The notes beneath the pieces are model-generated. The model was not told the origin of the DNA. It saw only the letters and a program-made list of their open reading frames with translations, and searched no databases. Below, piece after piece: positions 39,701 through 48,006 of a stretch of 64,000 nt of DNA. The position numbers were made by a program, and so were the translations under genes. The DNA is taken from assembly GCF_003053745.1 (NCBI RefSeq), contig NZ_QAYE01000001.1:124001-188000 (forward strand), written 5' to 3'. This stretch comes from Sphingomonas faeni (GTDB lineage: Bacteria; Pseudomonadota; Alphaproteobacteria; Sphingomonadales; Sphingomonadaceae). Every line of letters starts with the position of its first letter. Positions within the stretch are counted from its first letter, which is position 1.

Positions 39701-40002
39701 GACTCGCCGAACTCGGGGACTCGCACAAGGCGGCGATGGAGGCGGGGATGACGCGTTTTCGCCCGGTGCTGATGACCGCGCTCGCGATGATCATCGGCAT
39801 GTTGCCGATGGCGCTGGGCTTCGGCGAGGGCGGCGAGCAGAATGCGCCGCTTGGCCGTGCGGTGATCGGCGGGCTGATCGTCGCGACGTTCGCGACGCTG
39901 ATGTTCGTGCCCGTCATCTTCAGCCTCGTGCACCGCAAGGACGCAGAGCGCGCCGCCGCCAAAGCCCGCCGCGACGAGATTTTAGAGGAAGCGCATGTCT
40001 GA
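36799..40002 (+). CDS. RND multidrug efflux permease (AcrB/HAE-type)
   Basis: A 1067-residue inner-membrane proton antiporter. Helix 1 begins at the start (RVALSRPLTFIVMAILVAVV), two large periplasmic loops follow, and helix 4 carries the proton-relay acidic pair in LAVGILVDDATVTIEN. The C-terminal half mirrors this (SVPALTGAIMCMGVATANAI, ALAMIIGMLPMALGFGEGGE). The GTG at 36799 is chosen because it lies eight bases after GGAG and immediately precedes helix 1; the upstream frame to 36697 has no homologous content. First gene of a permease-adaptor-outer membrane factor operon. Substrates probably include hydrophobic drugs or solvents. Confidence 0.93.
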   Translation: MIGIVRVALSRPLTFIVMAILVAVVGVLAAVRTPVDIFPDIKVPVIAAAWTYQGLSPDDMAGRIITPYERVLSTTVNDIDHIESQSMPGIGVVKIYFQPGADIRTATAQVTSVSQTVLRQLPPGVTPPLILNYSASTVPILQLALSGVGLSEGKLFDTAVNQIRPGLVTVPGAAIPYPSGGRQRQVQIDLDPQALQSKGLSAQDVGLAIAAQNQINPAGFAKIGGFQYNVRLNNAPGSIDELNNLPVKVVNGATIYMRDVAHVRDGSAPQTNVVHVDGSRSVVMTILKNGSTSTLAIVQGIKDALPAIQATLPDSLKIVPIGDQSLFVKAAVEGVVKEGAIAAALTSLMILLFLGSWRSTVIIAISIPLAILAAIIALSATGQTLNVMTLGGLSLAVGILVDDATVTIENINWHLEQGKSVRQAILDGAAQIVTPAFVSLLCICIVFVPMFFLPGVAGFLFVPLALSVVFAMIASFVLSRTLVPTMAMYLLKPHAGDVHAAGTPTSRNPLIRFQRGFEARFERFRSGYGRLLERALATGKPFLLGFLAVVALSMLLIPFLGQNFFPAVDAGQITMHVRAPIGSRIESTSAQFDRIARRVRQIIPANELVSVVDNIGLPVSSINATYNNSGTIGPQDGDILIQLAHEHAPTADYVRKLRETLPGAFPGATFSFLPADITSQILNFGAPAPIDVQITGKDAAGNYAYARMLLRKIAAIPGVADARIQQSARYPELRVNIDRSRIGQLGLTERDVTASVGSSLAGTIQTAPVYYLNPENGVSYSVVAQTPEYRVGSMSDLSNIPVTGTSAGGTSQVLGGLSTVVRGTSPAVVSHYNIAQAIDIYATPNGRDLGAVAGDIKRVLADAKASAPKGTTVALRGQYATMNSAFSGLFFGLIGAIVLIYLLIVVNFQSWLDPFVIITALPGAIAGIVWILFLTGTPLSVPALTGAIMCMGVATANAILVVSFARERLAELGDSHKAAMEAGMTRFRPVLMTALAMIIGMLPMALGFGEGGEQNAPLGRAVIGGLIVATFATLMFVPVIFSLVHRKDAERAAAKARRDEILEEAHV

Positions 40003-41182
40003 GATCGTTCATCCGGATCCCGTCGCCACCGAACCGCAGCGCGGGTCGCTGAAGAAAGTCGGCATCGTCGCGGCGGTGATCGCGCTGGCGCTGGTGGCGT
40101 TCGGCATCTTCACGCGCTACCGCTCGGCCTCGCAACTCGCGACCTGGACCACCGCACAGTCGACGCCGATCGTCACCGTGATCCGCCCGACCGCCGAGGG
40201 CGCGAGCGATGCGCTGACGCTGCCGGGCAACGTGCAGGCGTATAACAGCGCGGCGATCTACGCGCGCACCACGGGCTATATCCGCAAATGGTTCGTCGAC
40301 ATCGGCGACCCGGTCCGCGCAGGCCAGACGCTCGCGATCCTCGACGCGCCCGAGGTCGACCAGCAGGTCGCCGCCGCGCAGGCCGATCTCCAGACCGCCC
40401 GCGCGAACCGCTCGCTCGCCGCGTCGACCGCGACGCGCTGGCGCGATCTGCTCGCCAAGGATGCGGTGTCGAAGCAGGAGACCGACGAGAAGATCGGCGA
40501 CCTCGCCGCCAAGTCCGCGATCGCCAACGCCGCGTCGGCCAACGTCCGCCGGCTCGGCGCGTTGCAGGGCTTCACCCGCCTGACCGCGCCGTTCTCGGGC
40601 GTCGTCACGAGCCGCTCGACGCAGGTCGGCGCACTGGTGACCGCAGGGACGGCCGCGTCCACCCCGCTGTTCACGATCGCCGACGTCAACCGGATGCGGA
40701 TCTATGTCCGCGTGCCGCAGGCCTATTCGGGACAGACCCGGCAGGGGATGCACGCTACGCTGACCGTGCCAGAATATCCGGGACGCGCCTTCGACGTGAC
40801 GCTGACCCGCAGCGCCGACGCGGTCGATCCGCAGTCGGGCACCGTTCTGGTCGAGTTGCAGGCGGCGAACACCGATCGTGCGCTCAAGCCGGGTGCCTAT
40901 GCGCAGGTCAAGTTCCCGGTCGGTGCGGGCGGCACCGGCGTGCGGCTGCCGTCGAGCGCGCTGGTGATCGGCGCTAAGGGCACGCAGGTCGCGGTCGTCG
41001 GCAGCGACGGCAAGGCGCATCTCAAGACGATCACGATCGGCCGCGACGATGGCGACAGCGTCGCGATCAGCGCAGGGCTCAGCGCCAGCGACCGCGTGAT
41101 CGACAGCCCGCCGGACTCGCTCCAGACCGGCGACCCGGTCCGTATCGCGCCTTCGACAGGACCGGCCCGTGCGAAGCGCTAG
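39995..41182 (+). CDS. RND efflux periplasmic adaptor (HlyD/AcrA-type)
   Basis: A 395-residue membrane fusion protein with one N-terminal helix (VGIVAAVIALALVAFGIFT, about 22-42). It has a split biotinyl-lipoyl domain (LPGNVQAYNSAAIYARTTGY; LQGFTRLTAPFSGVVTSRST) around a short alpha-hairpin with SLAASTATRWRDLLAKDAV, then beta-barrel and membrane-proximal domains. It links the permease to the outer-membrane factor. Its ATG overlaps the permease gene by eight bases, indicating coupled expression. Confidence 0.92.
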   Translation: MSEIVHPDPVATEPQRGSLKKVGIVAAVIALALVAFGIFTRYRSASQLATWTTAQSTPIVTVIRPTAEGASDALTLPGNVQAYNSAAIYARTTGYIRKWFVDIGDPVRAGQTLAILDAPEVDQQVAAAQADLQTARANRSLAASTATRWRDLLAKDAVSKQETDEKIGDLAAKSAIANAASANVRRLGALQGFTRLTAPFSGVVTSRSTQVGALVTAGTAASTPLFTIADVNRMRIYVRVPQAYSGQTRQGMHATLTVPEYPGRAFDVTLTRSADAVDPQSGTVLVELQAANTDRALKPGAYAQVKFPVGAGGTGVRLPSSALVIGAKGTQVAVVGSDGKAHLKTITIGRDDGDSVAISAGLSASDRVIDSPPDSLQTGDPVRIAPSTGPARAKR

Positions 41183-42584
41183 GCCGGGCATGGCGGCGGT
41201 CGTGGCGGCGAGCTTGGCCGGGTGCTCGCTCGCGCCGCCATACAGCATTCCGCCGAGCCCGGCCGCGGCGGCGTACAGGGAACTCGGACCGCAAGGGCAG
41301 GGGCCCTGGCAGCCAGCCGCCACCGACACGTCGCTCCCCGCCGCGTGGTGGACCGCGTTCGACGATCCGACGCTGACCGCACTCGAAGCGCGGATCGAGG
41401 CGGGCAATCCCGACCTCGCTGCCGCCGTCGCGCGCTACGATCAGGCGCGCGGACTGCTTGGCGAGTCCCGTGCCGCGCTACTGCCGTCGATATCGATAGG
41501 GGCCGACGGTGGCCGTTCGCGCGTATCCGCCGGTCGACCGCTGTCGCCGGGGAACGCCGCAACGTATAACAACCTCTCGCTCGGCGCGTCGCTGGCGTAC
41601 GAGATCGACCTGTTCGGCCGCGTCCGCAACTCGGTCCGCGCGGATACGGCCTCGGCAGAGGCGAGCGCGCAGGACATAGTCGCCGTCCGCCTCGGGCTCC
41701 AGGCATCGCTCGCGGACTCCTATTTCCAGATGCGCGGGCTGGACGCGCGCACTGTGCTGCTGCGCCAGACGGTGGCCGCGTTCCAGCGGGCCTACGACCT
41801 GACCGACACGCGCCACACCGGCGGCATCGCCTCCGGGATCGACGTCAGCCGCTCGGCCGCCTTGCTGTCGAGCGCCCGCGCGGAACTGTCAGCGGTCGCC
41901 GGCGCACGCGCGGCGTTCGAGCACGCGATTGCCGCGCTGGTCGGCGAGACCCCCTCGACCTTCACAATTCCCGTCGCCGACACGTTGCAGCGTCCGCCCG
42001 CGATTCCCGTCGGCGTACCCTCGATACTGTTGCAACGCCGCCCCGACATCGTCGCGGCCGAGCGCCGGATCGCGGCCGCCAACGCCCAGATCGGCGTGGC
42101 ACGCGCAGCCCAATACCCGTCGCTCACGCTCGGCGGGTCGGGCGGGTTCGAGGCAGGCAACGGCAATATCCTTCGTGCCTCGAACAGCTTCTGGGCACTC
42201 GGGCCGCTATCCGCCGCGCTCGCGATCTTCGACGGCGGTGCACGGCGGGCCCGCGTCCGCATCAGCCGCGCGCAATATGACGAGGCGGCGGCGTCCTACC
42301 GCTCGACCGTCCTCACCGCCTTCCGCGAAGTCGAGGACGACCTCGCGCGTTCGCGTGCCCTGGTGGATCAAGAACGCGACCAGCTGGCCGCAACCCGCGC
42401 CGCCGAACGCACGCGCGACCTGGCGCTCATCCGCTACCGCGACGGCGCGTCCGACTATCTCGACGTCGTCACCGCGCAGACCGCAGCGCTCGACGCGCAA
42501 CGCCTGTTGCTCGAAGTGCAGAGCACGCGGCTACAGATCGCGGTCGATACCGTCCGCGCGATCGGCGGCGGTATCGCGACCTGA
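41169..42584 (+). CDS. NodT/OprM-family outer-membrane efflux lipoprotein
   Basis: A 471-residue TolC-type channel. The lipoprotein signal MRSARPGMAAVVAASLAGC has Cys19 as the acylated residue. Two repeats of the efflux domain follow, with typical phrases AWWTAFDDPTLTALEARIEA, GNPDLAAAVARYDQARG, LQRRPDIVAAERRIAAANAQ and FREVEDDLARSRAL. The GTG at 41169 overlaps the adaptor stop by 14 bases; an ATG at 41190 would shorten the signal's charged part. Third component of the tripartite pump. Confidence 0.92.
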   Translation: MRSARPGMAAVVAASLAGCSLAPPYSIPPSPAAAAYRELGPQGQGPWQPAATDTSLPAAWWTAFDDPTLTALEARIEAGNPDLAAAVARYDQARGLLGESRAALLPSISIGADGGRSRVSAGRPLSPGNAATYNNLSLGASLAYEIDLFGRVRNSVRADTASAEASAQDIVAVRLGLQASLADSYFQMRGLDARTVLLRQTVAAFQRAYDLTDTRHTGGIASGIDVSRSAALLSSARAELSAVAGARAAFEHAIAALVGETPSTFTIPVADTLQRPPAIPVGVPSILLQRRPDIVAAERRIAAANAQIGVARAAQYPSLTLGGSGGFEAGNGNILRASNSFWALGPLSAALAIFDGGARRARVRISRAQYDEAAASYRSTVLTAFREVEDDLARSRALVDQERDQLAATRAAERTRDLALIRYRDGASDYLDVVTAQTAALDAQRLLLEVQSTRLQIAVDTVRAIGGGIAT

Positions 42585-42607
42585 CTGCCGAACCGCCGCC
42601 CCGAGCT

Positions 42608-43288
42608 TCAAACCCGCAGGTAGCGGTAATACCAGACCTCGTGACCCTGCCGCCGTGCCTTGCGCTCGTACCGCGTCTCGGGCCAGTCGTCGGGGCGGGT
42701 GAGGAAGTCATGCGGCGTCTTCGCCTGCCACTCGAAATCGCGGCGCGCGTTCATGATCATCATCGACCACCGGCAATAGGTCGGATCGTCGGTACCAAGC
42801 CGGAACTCCGCGCCGGGCTTGAGCTTGGCAGCGATCGTGTCGAGCGGGCCGTGGTTGACCATGCGGCGCTTGGCATGGCGCGCCTTCCGCCACGGATCGG
42901 GATGCAGCAGGTACAGCCGGTCCAGGCTCGCGTCGGGCAGGCGCTCGATCACCTCCAGCGCATCGCCCATGTGCAGCCGCACGTTGGTCAGCTCGCCGTC
43001 GCGGATGTGCGCCAGCGCACCGACCATGCCGTTGAGGAACGGTTCGCAGCCGATGAAGCCGACGTCGGGGTTCATCGCGGCCTGTCCCGCCAGATGCTCG
43101 CCCGCGCCGAAGCCAATCTCGACGTGCAAGGGGCGGTCCTCGCCGAACAACGTCATCGCATCGATCGGCCCTTCCTCGGGCACCGACAGGTCGGCGAGCG
43201 TTTCCTCGACGAGCGCGGCTTGGCCGAGGCGCAGCTTGTGGCCCTGGCGACGGCCATAGAGGCGGCGGATAACAGAAGGATCGTTCAT
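42608..43288 (-). CDS. trmB: tRNA (guanine-N7)-methyltransferase
   Basis: A 226-residue SAM-dependent enzyme that makes m7G46 in tRNA. The motifs HVEIGFGAGEHLAGQAAMNP, FIGCEPFLNG and LYLLHPDPWRKARHAKRRMV are family-defining. The start at 43288 (MNDPSVIRRLYGRRQGHKLR) matches the family N-terminus; the frame runs on to 43324. Convergent with the efflux operon, 23 bp away. Confidence 0.95.
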   Translation of the reverse strand: MNDPSVIRRLYGRRQGHKLRLGQAALVEETLADLSVPEEGPIDAMTLFGEDRPLHVEIGFGAGEHLAGQAAMNPDVGFIGCEPFLNGMVGALAHIRDGELTNVRLHMGDALEVIERLPDASLDRLYLLHPDPWRKARHAKRRMVNHGPLDTIAAKLKPGAEFRLGTDDPTYCRWSMMIMNARRDFEWQAKTPHDFLTRPDDWPETRYERKARRQGHEVWYYRYLRV

Positions 43289-43353
43289 CGCCGCGCGCTC
43301 TAGCGGGCGATTGCGCCGGAGCAAAGCGCGACGCGGACCGTTGCACTCTCGTA

Positions 43354-44178
43354 ATGGTCGACAACGCTTCCAATCCGCCCGGCGAAGACGTCGAGGATCT
43401 CAAGGCCGCCGATGCGCAGGATCTGCACAAGGCGGTTCGCGAGGAGGGTGAGGAGGAACTCGATCGTCCGGTATCGTCGCTGTTCTTCTCCGGGCTGGCC
43501 GCGGGCATGGCGATCGCCAGTTCGCTGATCGCGGAAGGCGCGCTGCACCACGCGCTGCCCGATACGCCGTGGCGGACGGTCATCGTCTCGCTTGGCTATC
43601 CGATCGGGTTCCTAGTCGTGATCCTGGGGCGGATGCAGTTGTTCACCGAGAGCACGATCACCGCCATGTTGCCGTTGGTGACCAAGCCGTCGGGCTGGGC
43701 ATTGCGGCGCACCTTGCGGCTCTGGAGTGTGGTGCTCGGCGCCAACCTCATCGGGACGGCGCTGGCCGGCGGGATGATCGCGGCCGGCCTGCTCGGCGGC
43801 AGCGAGCTTCGTACCGCGATGATCGAGGTGTCGATGGCGATCACCGAACTCTCGCCGGGCGCGACGTTCGTCAACGCGGTCCCGGCCGGGTTCATGATCG
43901 CGATCCTCGCCTGGTCGCTGCCGAATGCGCGCGAACAGTCGTTCCTCGTGATCGTCGCGATCACCTATGTCGTCGCGATCGCCGCGTTCAGCCATTCGAT
44001 CGTCGGATCGGTGGAGGCGTGGCTGCTGGTGTTTTCGGGTAAGGTCGGCGTCGCGGAGGCGCTCGGCGGACTGATGGTACCGGCGATCCTCGGCAACTTG
44101 CTGGGCGGTGCGGGGTTGTTCGCCTTGCTCGCGCATGCACAGGTGCGCGGTGAAATGGACGGACAGGGCGAAAACTGA
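43354..44178 (+). CDS. Formate/nitrite transporter family channel
   Basis: A 274-residue FNT pentameric channel of the YfdC-like branch. A charged N-terminus of about 40 residues (DAQDLHKAVREEGEEELDRP) is followed by six helices. LFFSGLAAGMAIASSLIAEG, LGRMQLFTESTITAMLPLV, AVPAGFMIAILAWSLPNARE and AFSHSIVGSVEAW are the pore-lining segments; the central histidine of FNT channels is in FSHSIVGS. A monocarboxylate or nitrite may be passed; the substrate is not predictable. Its stop overlaps the next start (TGATG), so the two genes are coupled. Confidence 0.88.
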   Translation: MVDNASNPPGEDVEDLKAADAQDLHKAVREEGEEELDRPVSSLFFSGLAAGMAIASSLIAEGALHHALPDTPWRTVIVSLGYPIGFLVVILGRMQLFTESTITAMLPLVTKPSGWALRRTLRLWSVVLGANLIGTALAGGMIAAGLLGGSELRTAMIEVSMAITELSPGATFVNAVPAGFMIAILAWSLPNAREQSFLVIVAITYVVAIAAFSHSIVGSVEAWLLVFSGKVGVAEALGGLMVPAILGNLLGGAGLFALLAHAQVRGEMDGQGEN

Positions 44179-44807
44179 TGGGCAAGACCAAGGACGCCGC
44201 GAAGGCCGTCGAGAAGGCGGACCGCAAGGCCACGCACAAGGCTGCCGAGCACCGTGACCAACCGCTGGTCAAGGCGACCGGGTTCCTCGCCGAGATCGGC
44301 GACCAGCCACAGCTCGTGGCGACGTCGATCGGCACGGTCGTGATCGGCCTGATCGCGCGCAGGCCGGATGTGATCCTTGGCGGTGTACGGATGCTGGCGG
44401 CGCACGCGGCGGCGACCTTCGTCAAGTCCGCTATCAAGGCGTCGGTCGACCGCACCCGCCCCGAAAAGGCGATCGAGGACGGCAAGACGCGGTTCGAGCC
44501 GGGCAAGAGCGACGATCACGAGCAGACGTCGTTTCCGTCGGGTCACACTGCCGGCGCGGTCGCGGTTGCACGTGCTGCGTCGCGCGACATCACGGGCGCC
44601 GGTGGTCCGGCTGCGTTGATCTCCGGCGCGGTCGCGGCGGCGCAACCGGTGAACGGGAAGCATTACCTCTCCGATCTCGTCGTCGGCGCCGCGGTCGGCT
44701 GGATCGCCGAAGCGCTCGTCAGCGCGGTCTTCGACCGGGTCGCGCCCGTGGTCGAGACGGCGGTGGCCAGCAAGGCGCCCCTGCTGATCGAGCACGCCAA
44801 GGCCTGA
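44178..44807 (+). CDS. PAP2-family phosphatase
   Basis: A 209-residue membrane-associated phosphatase. After a Lys/Ala-rich charged start, the PAP2 signature appears as KASVDRTRP (C1), FPSGHTAG (C2, with catalytic-type His) and GKHYLSDLVVG (C3). Members dephosphorylate lipid phosphates such as phosphatidate or undecaprenyl diphosphate. It overlaps the FNT channel gene by one base. Confidence 0.88.
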   Translation: MGKTKDAAKAVEKADRKATHKAAEHRDQPLVKATGFLAEIGDQPQLVATSIGTVVIGLIARRPDVILGGVRMLAAHAAATFVKSAIKASVDRTRPEKAIEDGKTRFEPGKSDDHEQTSFPSGHTAGAVAVARAASRDITGAGGPAALISGAVAAAQPVNGKHYLSDLVVGAAVGWIAEALVSAVFDRVAPVVETAVASKAPLLIEHAKA

Positions 44808-44889
44808 ATGGTTCGACGCAACCGAGTGTTACCCGTTGACCACAGATTGCGGCGAAATCGATATTTGTAAGGATCGGCAAGGGGATAGC

Positions 44890-44915
44890 GGAACCGTTAC
44901 GCCCGCGTGACGGTT
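44890..44915 (+). promoter_or_regulatory. EcfG-like general stress promoter candidate
   Basis: GGAAC, 17 bases, then GGTT matches the EcfG consensus GGAAC-N17-CGTT except for one base in the -10 box. It lies 33 bp before the small lipoprotein start, a suitable distance. Judged by eye. Confidence 0.45.
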
Positions 44916-44948
44916 GCCACCGCATCGTAACCAGAACGGACTATCCCA

Positions 44949-45233
44949 ATGAAGAAGCTTTCCATCGCCGTCACGCTCGCCGCCATGGCCGTCTCGCTCG
45001 CAGCATGCGGCGGCAAGGGCGATGACAAGCTCGGTAGCCAGGTCGAGAAGGCCGCAGACAACCGCGCCGACGCGCTCGAAGCGACCGCCGACAATCTCGA
45101 AGAGCAGGCCAAGGCAGTTCGCAAGGACGGCGACCGCCAGTCGGACGCGATCGACGACGCCGACGTGAACGCGCAGGCGATGCCGCAGGCCCAGAAGGAC
45201 GCACTGGTCAACGGCAGCGAAAAGCTCCGCTGA
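44949..45233 (+). CDS. Small alpha-helical lipoprotein
   Basis: A 94-residue protein. MKKLSIAVTLAAMAVSLAAC gives a lipobox with Cys20. The mature part is charged and helical with Ala-Asp/Ala-Glu heptad character (ADNRADALEATADNLEEQAK), as in Lpp-like or apolipoprotein-type helices. No named family recognised. An EcfG-like promoter upstream suggests stress induction. Confidence 0.8.
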   Translation: MKKLSIAVTLAAMAVSLAACGGKGDDKLGSQVEKAADNRADALEATADNLEEQAKAVRKDGDRQSDAIDDADVNAQAMPQAQKDALVNGSEKLR

Positions 45234-45351
45234 TCTTCTAGGCGCACACCAGCGCCGGCGTCCTGGCCGCCTTCCGGTACACACCGGGGGGCGGCTTTGA
45301 CGTTTTGAAAGGACCGGCTCAATCGGCCGCTATTATGACGGGGACACGGCA

Positions 45352-46428
45352 ATGATCGACAGGCGTCGACTGGAAACGGGGGGCTTCATCACCTTCCTGG
45401 TGGCGATCACGATCGCGTTGTGCGTGGTCGTGTCGTCGTTCGCGGCGGCGCTGTTGTGGAGCGCACTCGCGGCGATCCTGTTCCAGTCGCTGTACCAGTG
45501 GCTGCTCAAGCGCTGGCCCGACCGCCGCAATCTCGCCGCCGCCTTGACGTTGCTGATCATCTTCGTCGCCGTGATCATCCCGACCTTGTTCATCGGCAGC
45601 CTGATGATCGACCAGTCCGCCTCGGTCTACGCCAAGCTGCAAAGCGGCCAGATCAACTTCGGCGCGTATTTCCAGCAGATCCACGACGCGATGCCGAACC
45701 GGATCCAGGGTGCGCTCGACAAGGCCGGGCTCAATAGCTTCGAACAGGCGCAGTCGCGGGTGTCCAACATCCTCGGCAACAGCGTCCGCTCGATCGCAGG
45801 GCAAGCGCTGTCGATCGGCCGTAATGCCGCTGCGTTCCTGCTGTCGTTCGGCGTCGGGCTTTACGTCACGTTCTTCCTCCTCCGCGACGGCGACAAGGTC
45901 GGCCCCGCAATCCGCCGCGCACTGCCGTTCGAGCATTCGGTGGCGGCAAAGCTGGTCGACAAGTTCGTTGCGGTGGTGCGCGCGACGATCAAGGGATCGG
46001 TAATCGTCGGGCTCGTCCAGGGTGCGCTCGGGGGCCTGACCTTCTGGATCGTCGGCGTGCCGGCAGCCCTGCTCTGGGGCCTGCTGATGGCGCTGACGTC
46101 GCTGCTGCCCGCGCTCGGGCCTGCGATCGTGTGGGTGCCGGTCGCAGTGTATCTGCTGGCAACGGGCGCGATCTGGCAGGGCGTGGTCGTGATCGTCTCG
46201 GGCGTCGTTGTGATCGGTCTGGCCGACAATATACTCCGGCCGATCCTGGTCGGGCGTGACACGGGAATTCCGGATTATATCGTGCTGGTGACGACGTTGG
46301 GTGGAATCGAGGTCGTGGGGCTCAGCGGCATCGTCGTCGGGCCGCTGGTGGCGGCGCTGTTCCTGACGACGTGGCAGATCCTCACCGAGCAGCGGCATGC
46401 TCAAGTTTCCCCCGTTCGTTCTGAGTAG
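45352..46428 (+). CDS. AI-2E family membrane transporter
   Basis: A 358-residue protein with about eight helices. Two open the N-terminus (ITFLVAITIALCVVVSSFAA, AAALTLLIIFVAVIIPTLF), a long periplasmic/cytoplasmic helix region follows, and the C-terminal conserved core has LVQGALGGLTFWIVGVPAAL, LPALGPAIVWVPVAVYLL and VGLADNILRPILVGR. This is the AI-2E (YdiK/PerM/TqsA) family. Some members export autoinducer-2 or exchange Na+/H+; the role here is unknown. Terminated by the strong hairpin at 46671. Confidence 0.88.
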   Translation: MIDRRRLETGGFITFLVAITIALCVVVSSFAAALLWSALAAILFQSLYQWLLKRWPDRRNLAAALTLLIIFVAVIIPTLFIGSLMIDQSASVYAKLQSGQINFGAYFQQIHDAMPNRIQGALDKAGLNSFEQAQSRVSNILGNSVRSIAGQALSIGRNAAAFLLSFGVGLYVTFFLLRDGDKVGPAIRRALPFEHSVAAKLVDKFVAVVRATIKGSVIVGLVQGALGGLTFWIVGVPAALLWGLLMALTSLLPALGPAIVWVPVAVYLLATGAIWQGVVVIVSGVVVIGLADNILRPILVGRDTGIPDYIVLVTTLGGIEVVGLSGIVVGPLVAALFLTTWQILTEQRHAQVSPVRSE

Positions 46429-46497
46429 CTGCTGAACCTGTCGAAGCGACGTATCGAAGGACAGGTCGGGGAGCGGAACGCGCCTTGTCCTCGATAA

Positions 46498-46646
46498 CCC
46501 TCTCCCCTCGGGGAGAGGGAGGGGCCCGCACGGCGAAGCCGGGTGGGAGGGTGAGGGGGAGTGAGGTTCGGACCCTCTCCTCCAAAGCCCCTCACCCTTC
46601 CGTCGCCAAGCGGTTCCTCCCTCCCTCTCCCCGGCGGGGAGAGGGA
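46498..46646. repeat. G/C-rich palindromic element before the metK terminator
   Basis: Ends CCCTCTCCCCTCGGGGAGAG and CTCTCCCCGGCGGGGAGAGG are each small hairpins and are mutually complementary; inner GGGTGGGAGGGTGAGGGG pairs with the CCCCTCACCC at 46589. About 150 bp in total. With the following terminator it fills the convergent gap between the AI-2E protein gene and metK. Confidence 0.75.
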
Positions 46647-46670
46647 CTGGAAGCTCAGTTCACAACAACA

Positions 46671-46708
46671 AAAAAGCCTCCCGCAGACCGATCCGCGGGA
46701 GGCTTTTT
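46671..46708. terminator. Bidirectional Rho-independent terminator
   Basis: Stem GCCTCCCGC/GCGGGAGGC with a 10-base loop, preceded by a run of A and followed by five T, so it can terminate both the AI-2E gene (plus) and metK (minus, 23 bp after its stop). Confidence 0.92.
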
Positions 46709-46730
46709 CGTAACCGCAAAGGTGTCCCTA

Positions 46731-47948
46731 TCAGGCGACAGCAGCCTTCAGCGCGTCGACCAGATCGGTCTTCTCCCAGGTAAACGTGTCACCCTCGGGC
46801 TCGCGACCGAAGTGACCATACGCCGCCGTCTTCTTGTAGATCGGCGCGTTCAGCTTGAGGTGCTCGCGGATGCCCTTCGGGGTCAGGCGAACGAGCTTCG
46901 GCAGGACCGCCTCGAGCTTGGCCTCCTCGACGGTGCCCGTGCCATGCGTGTCGACATACACCGACAGCGGCTCGGCAATCCCGATCGCATAGCTCAGCTG
47001 GATCGTGCAACGACGCGCAAGGCCGGCCGCAACGACGTTCTTCGCCAGATACCGCGCGACATACGCAGCCGAACGATCGACCTTCGTCGGATCCTTGCCC
47101 GAGAACGCGCCGCCGCCATGCGGGGCCGCACCGCCGTACGTATCGACGATGATCTTGCGCCCGGTCACGCCGGCGTCGCCGTCCGGGCCGCCGATTTCGA
47201 ACTGGCCAGTCGGATTGATGTAGATCGCGGTCTCGTCGGTGATGAAGCCGTCGGGCAGCACGTCCTTGAACACGCCCATGACATAGTCGCGCAGCACCGC
47301 GTACTTGGCGGGATCGGCGTTGTCGCCCTTCTCGCAATAGCCCGGCGCGTGCTGCGTCGAGACGACCAATGCGGTCGCGCCGACCGGCACTTCGTTCTCG
47401 TACGACAGCGTGACCTGGCTCTTGGCGTCGGGCTCGAGGAACGGTGCCGCGCCCGAGTGGCGATCCTCGGCCATCCTGGCGAGGATCTTGTGGCTGTAAT
47501 ACAGCGTGGCCGGCATCAAGCCTGGGGTTTCGTCGGTCGCGTAGCCGAACATGATGCCCTGGTCGCCGGCGCCCTCGTCCTTGTTGCCGCTCTCGTCGAC
47601 GCCCATCGCGATGTGCGCGGACTGGCCGTGGAGGTTGTTCTCGAAGCGGAAGGTCTCCCAGTGGAAGCCCGACTGCGCGTAGCCGATTTCCTTGACCGTG
47701 TTGCGGACAGCCGCTTCGATCTCTTCGAGCACGCCGTCGGCCCACTGGTCGTTCTCGTAAATGCCCTTGCCGCGGATTTCACCGGCGAGGACGACGAGCT
47801 GCGTGGTGGTCAACGTCTCGCAGGCGATCCGCGCCTGCGGGTCCTTGGCAAGGAACAGGTCGACGATCGTGTCGCTGATCTGGTCGGCGACCTTGTCGGG
47901 ATGGCCTTCGGAGACCGATTCGGAAGTGAAGAGGAAAGACTTGCGCAT
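46731..47948 (-). CDS. metK: S-adenosylmethionine synthase
   Basis: A 405-residue methionine adenosyltransferase. It has the family N-terminus [20 protein letters not shown], the ATP-binding [15 protein letters not shown] and the phosphate-loop-like [19 protein letters not shown]. It makes SAM from methionine and ATP in the cytoplasm. The ATG at 47948 has AAGAGG upstream; the open frame to 47984 has no homologous content. Placed 58 bp downstream of lnt with a palindrome in the spacer, so it may have its own regulated promoter. Confidence 0.97.
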   Translation of the reverse strand: MRKSFLFTSESVSEGHPDKVADQISDTIVDLFLAKDPQARIACETLTTTQLVVLAGEIRGKGIYENDQWADGVLEEIEAAVRNTVKEIGYAQSGFHWETFRFENNLHGQSAHIAMGVDESGNKDEGAGDQGIMFGYATDETPGLMPATLYYSHKILARMAEDRHSGAAPFLEPDAKSQVTLSYENEVPVGATALVVSTQHAPGYCEKGDNADPAKYAVLRDYVMGVFKDVLPDGFITDETAIYINPTGQFEIGGPDGDAGVTGRKIIVDTYGGAAPHGGGAFSGKDPTKVDRSAAYVARYLAKNVVAAGLARRCTIQLSYAIGIAEPLSVYVDTHGTGTVEEAKLEAVLPKLVRLTPKGIREHLKLNAPIYKKTAAYGHFGREPEGDTFTWEKTDLVDALKAAVA

Positions 47949-47979
47949 GCGGGCCTCTTTGCCATGCTCTGAAGCGAGC

Positions 47980-48005
47980 GTCATATAAGGAAAGCTTTAT
48001 ATGAC
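47980..48005. promoter_or_regulatory. 26-bp palindrome upstream of metK (candidate operator)
   Basis: Perfect 9-bp arms GTCATATAA/TTATATGAC separated by eight bases, AT-rich in a GC-rich context, ending 32 bp before the metK start and just after the lnt stop. Its symmetry and position suggest a dimeric repressor site such as a SAM/SAH-responsive regulator, or a leader hairpin. The identity of the binder is unknown. Confidence 0.5.
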
Positions 48006-48006
48006 C

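Noticed and set aside
41169..41189. Later start (ATG at 41190) for the NodT lipoprotein
   Set aside because: It would leave only 11 residues before the lipobox cysteine and remove the basic residues of the signal; GTG at 41169 gives a complete lipoprotein signal, though it was not verified.
43318..43342. EcfG-like box (GGAGC-N16-CGTT) before the FNT channel gene
   Set aside because: Spacing is short and the box would leave only about a dozen bases to the ATG; the match is too weak to call.
47949..48006. SAM riboswitch before metK
   Set aside because: The gap is only 58 bp and shows a simple dyad. I could not recognise the pseudoknot or conserved bases of SAM-II or SAM/SAH riboswitches. A covariance search would settle it.
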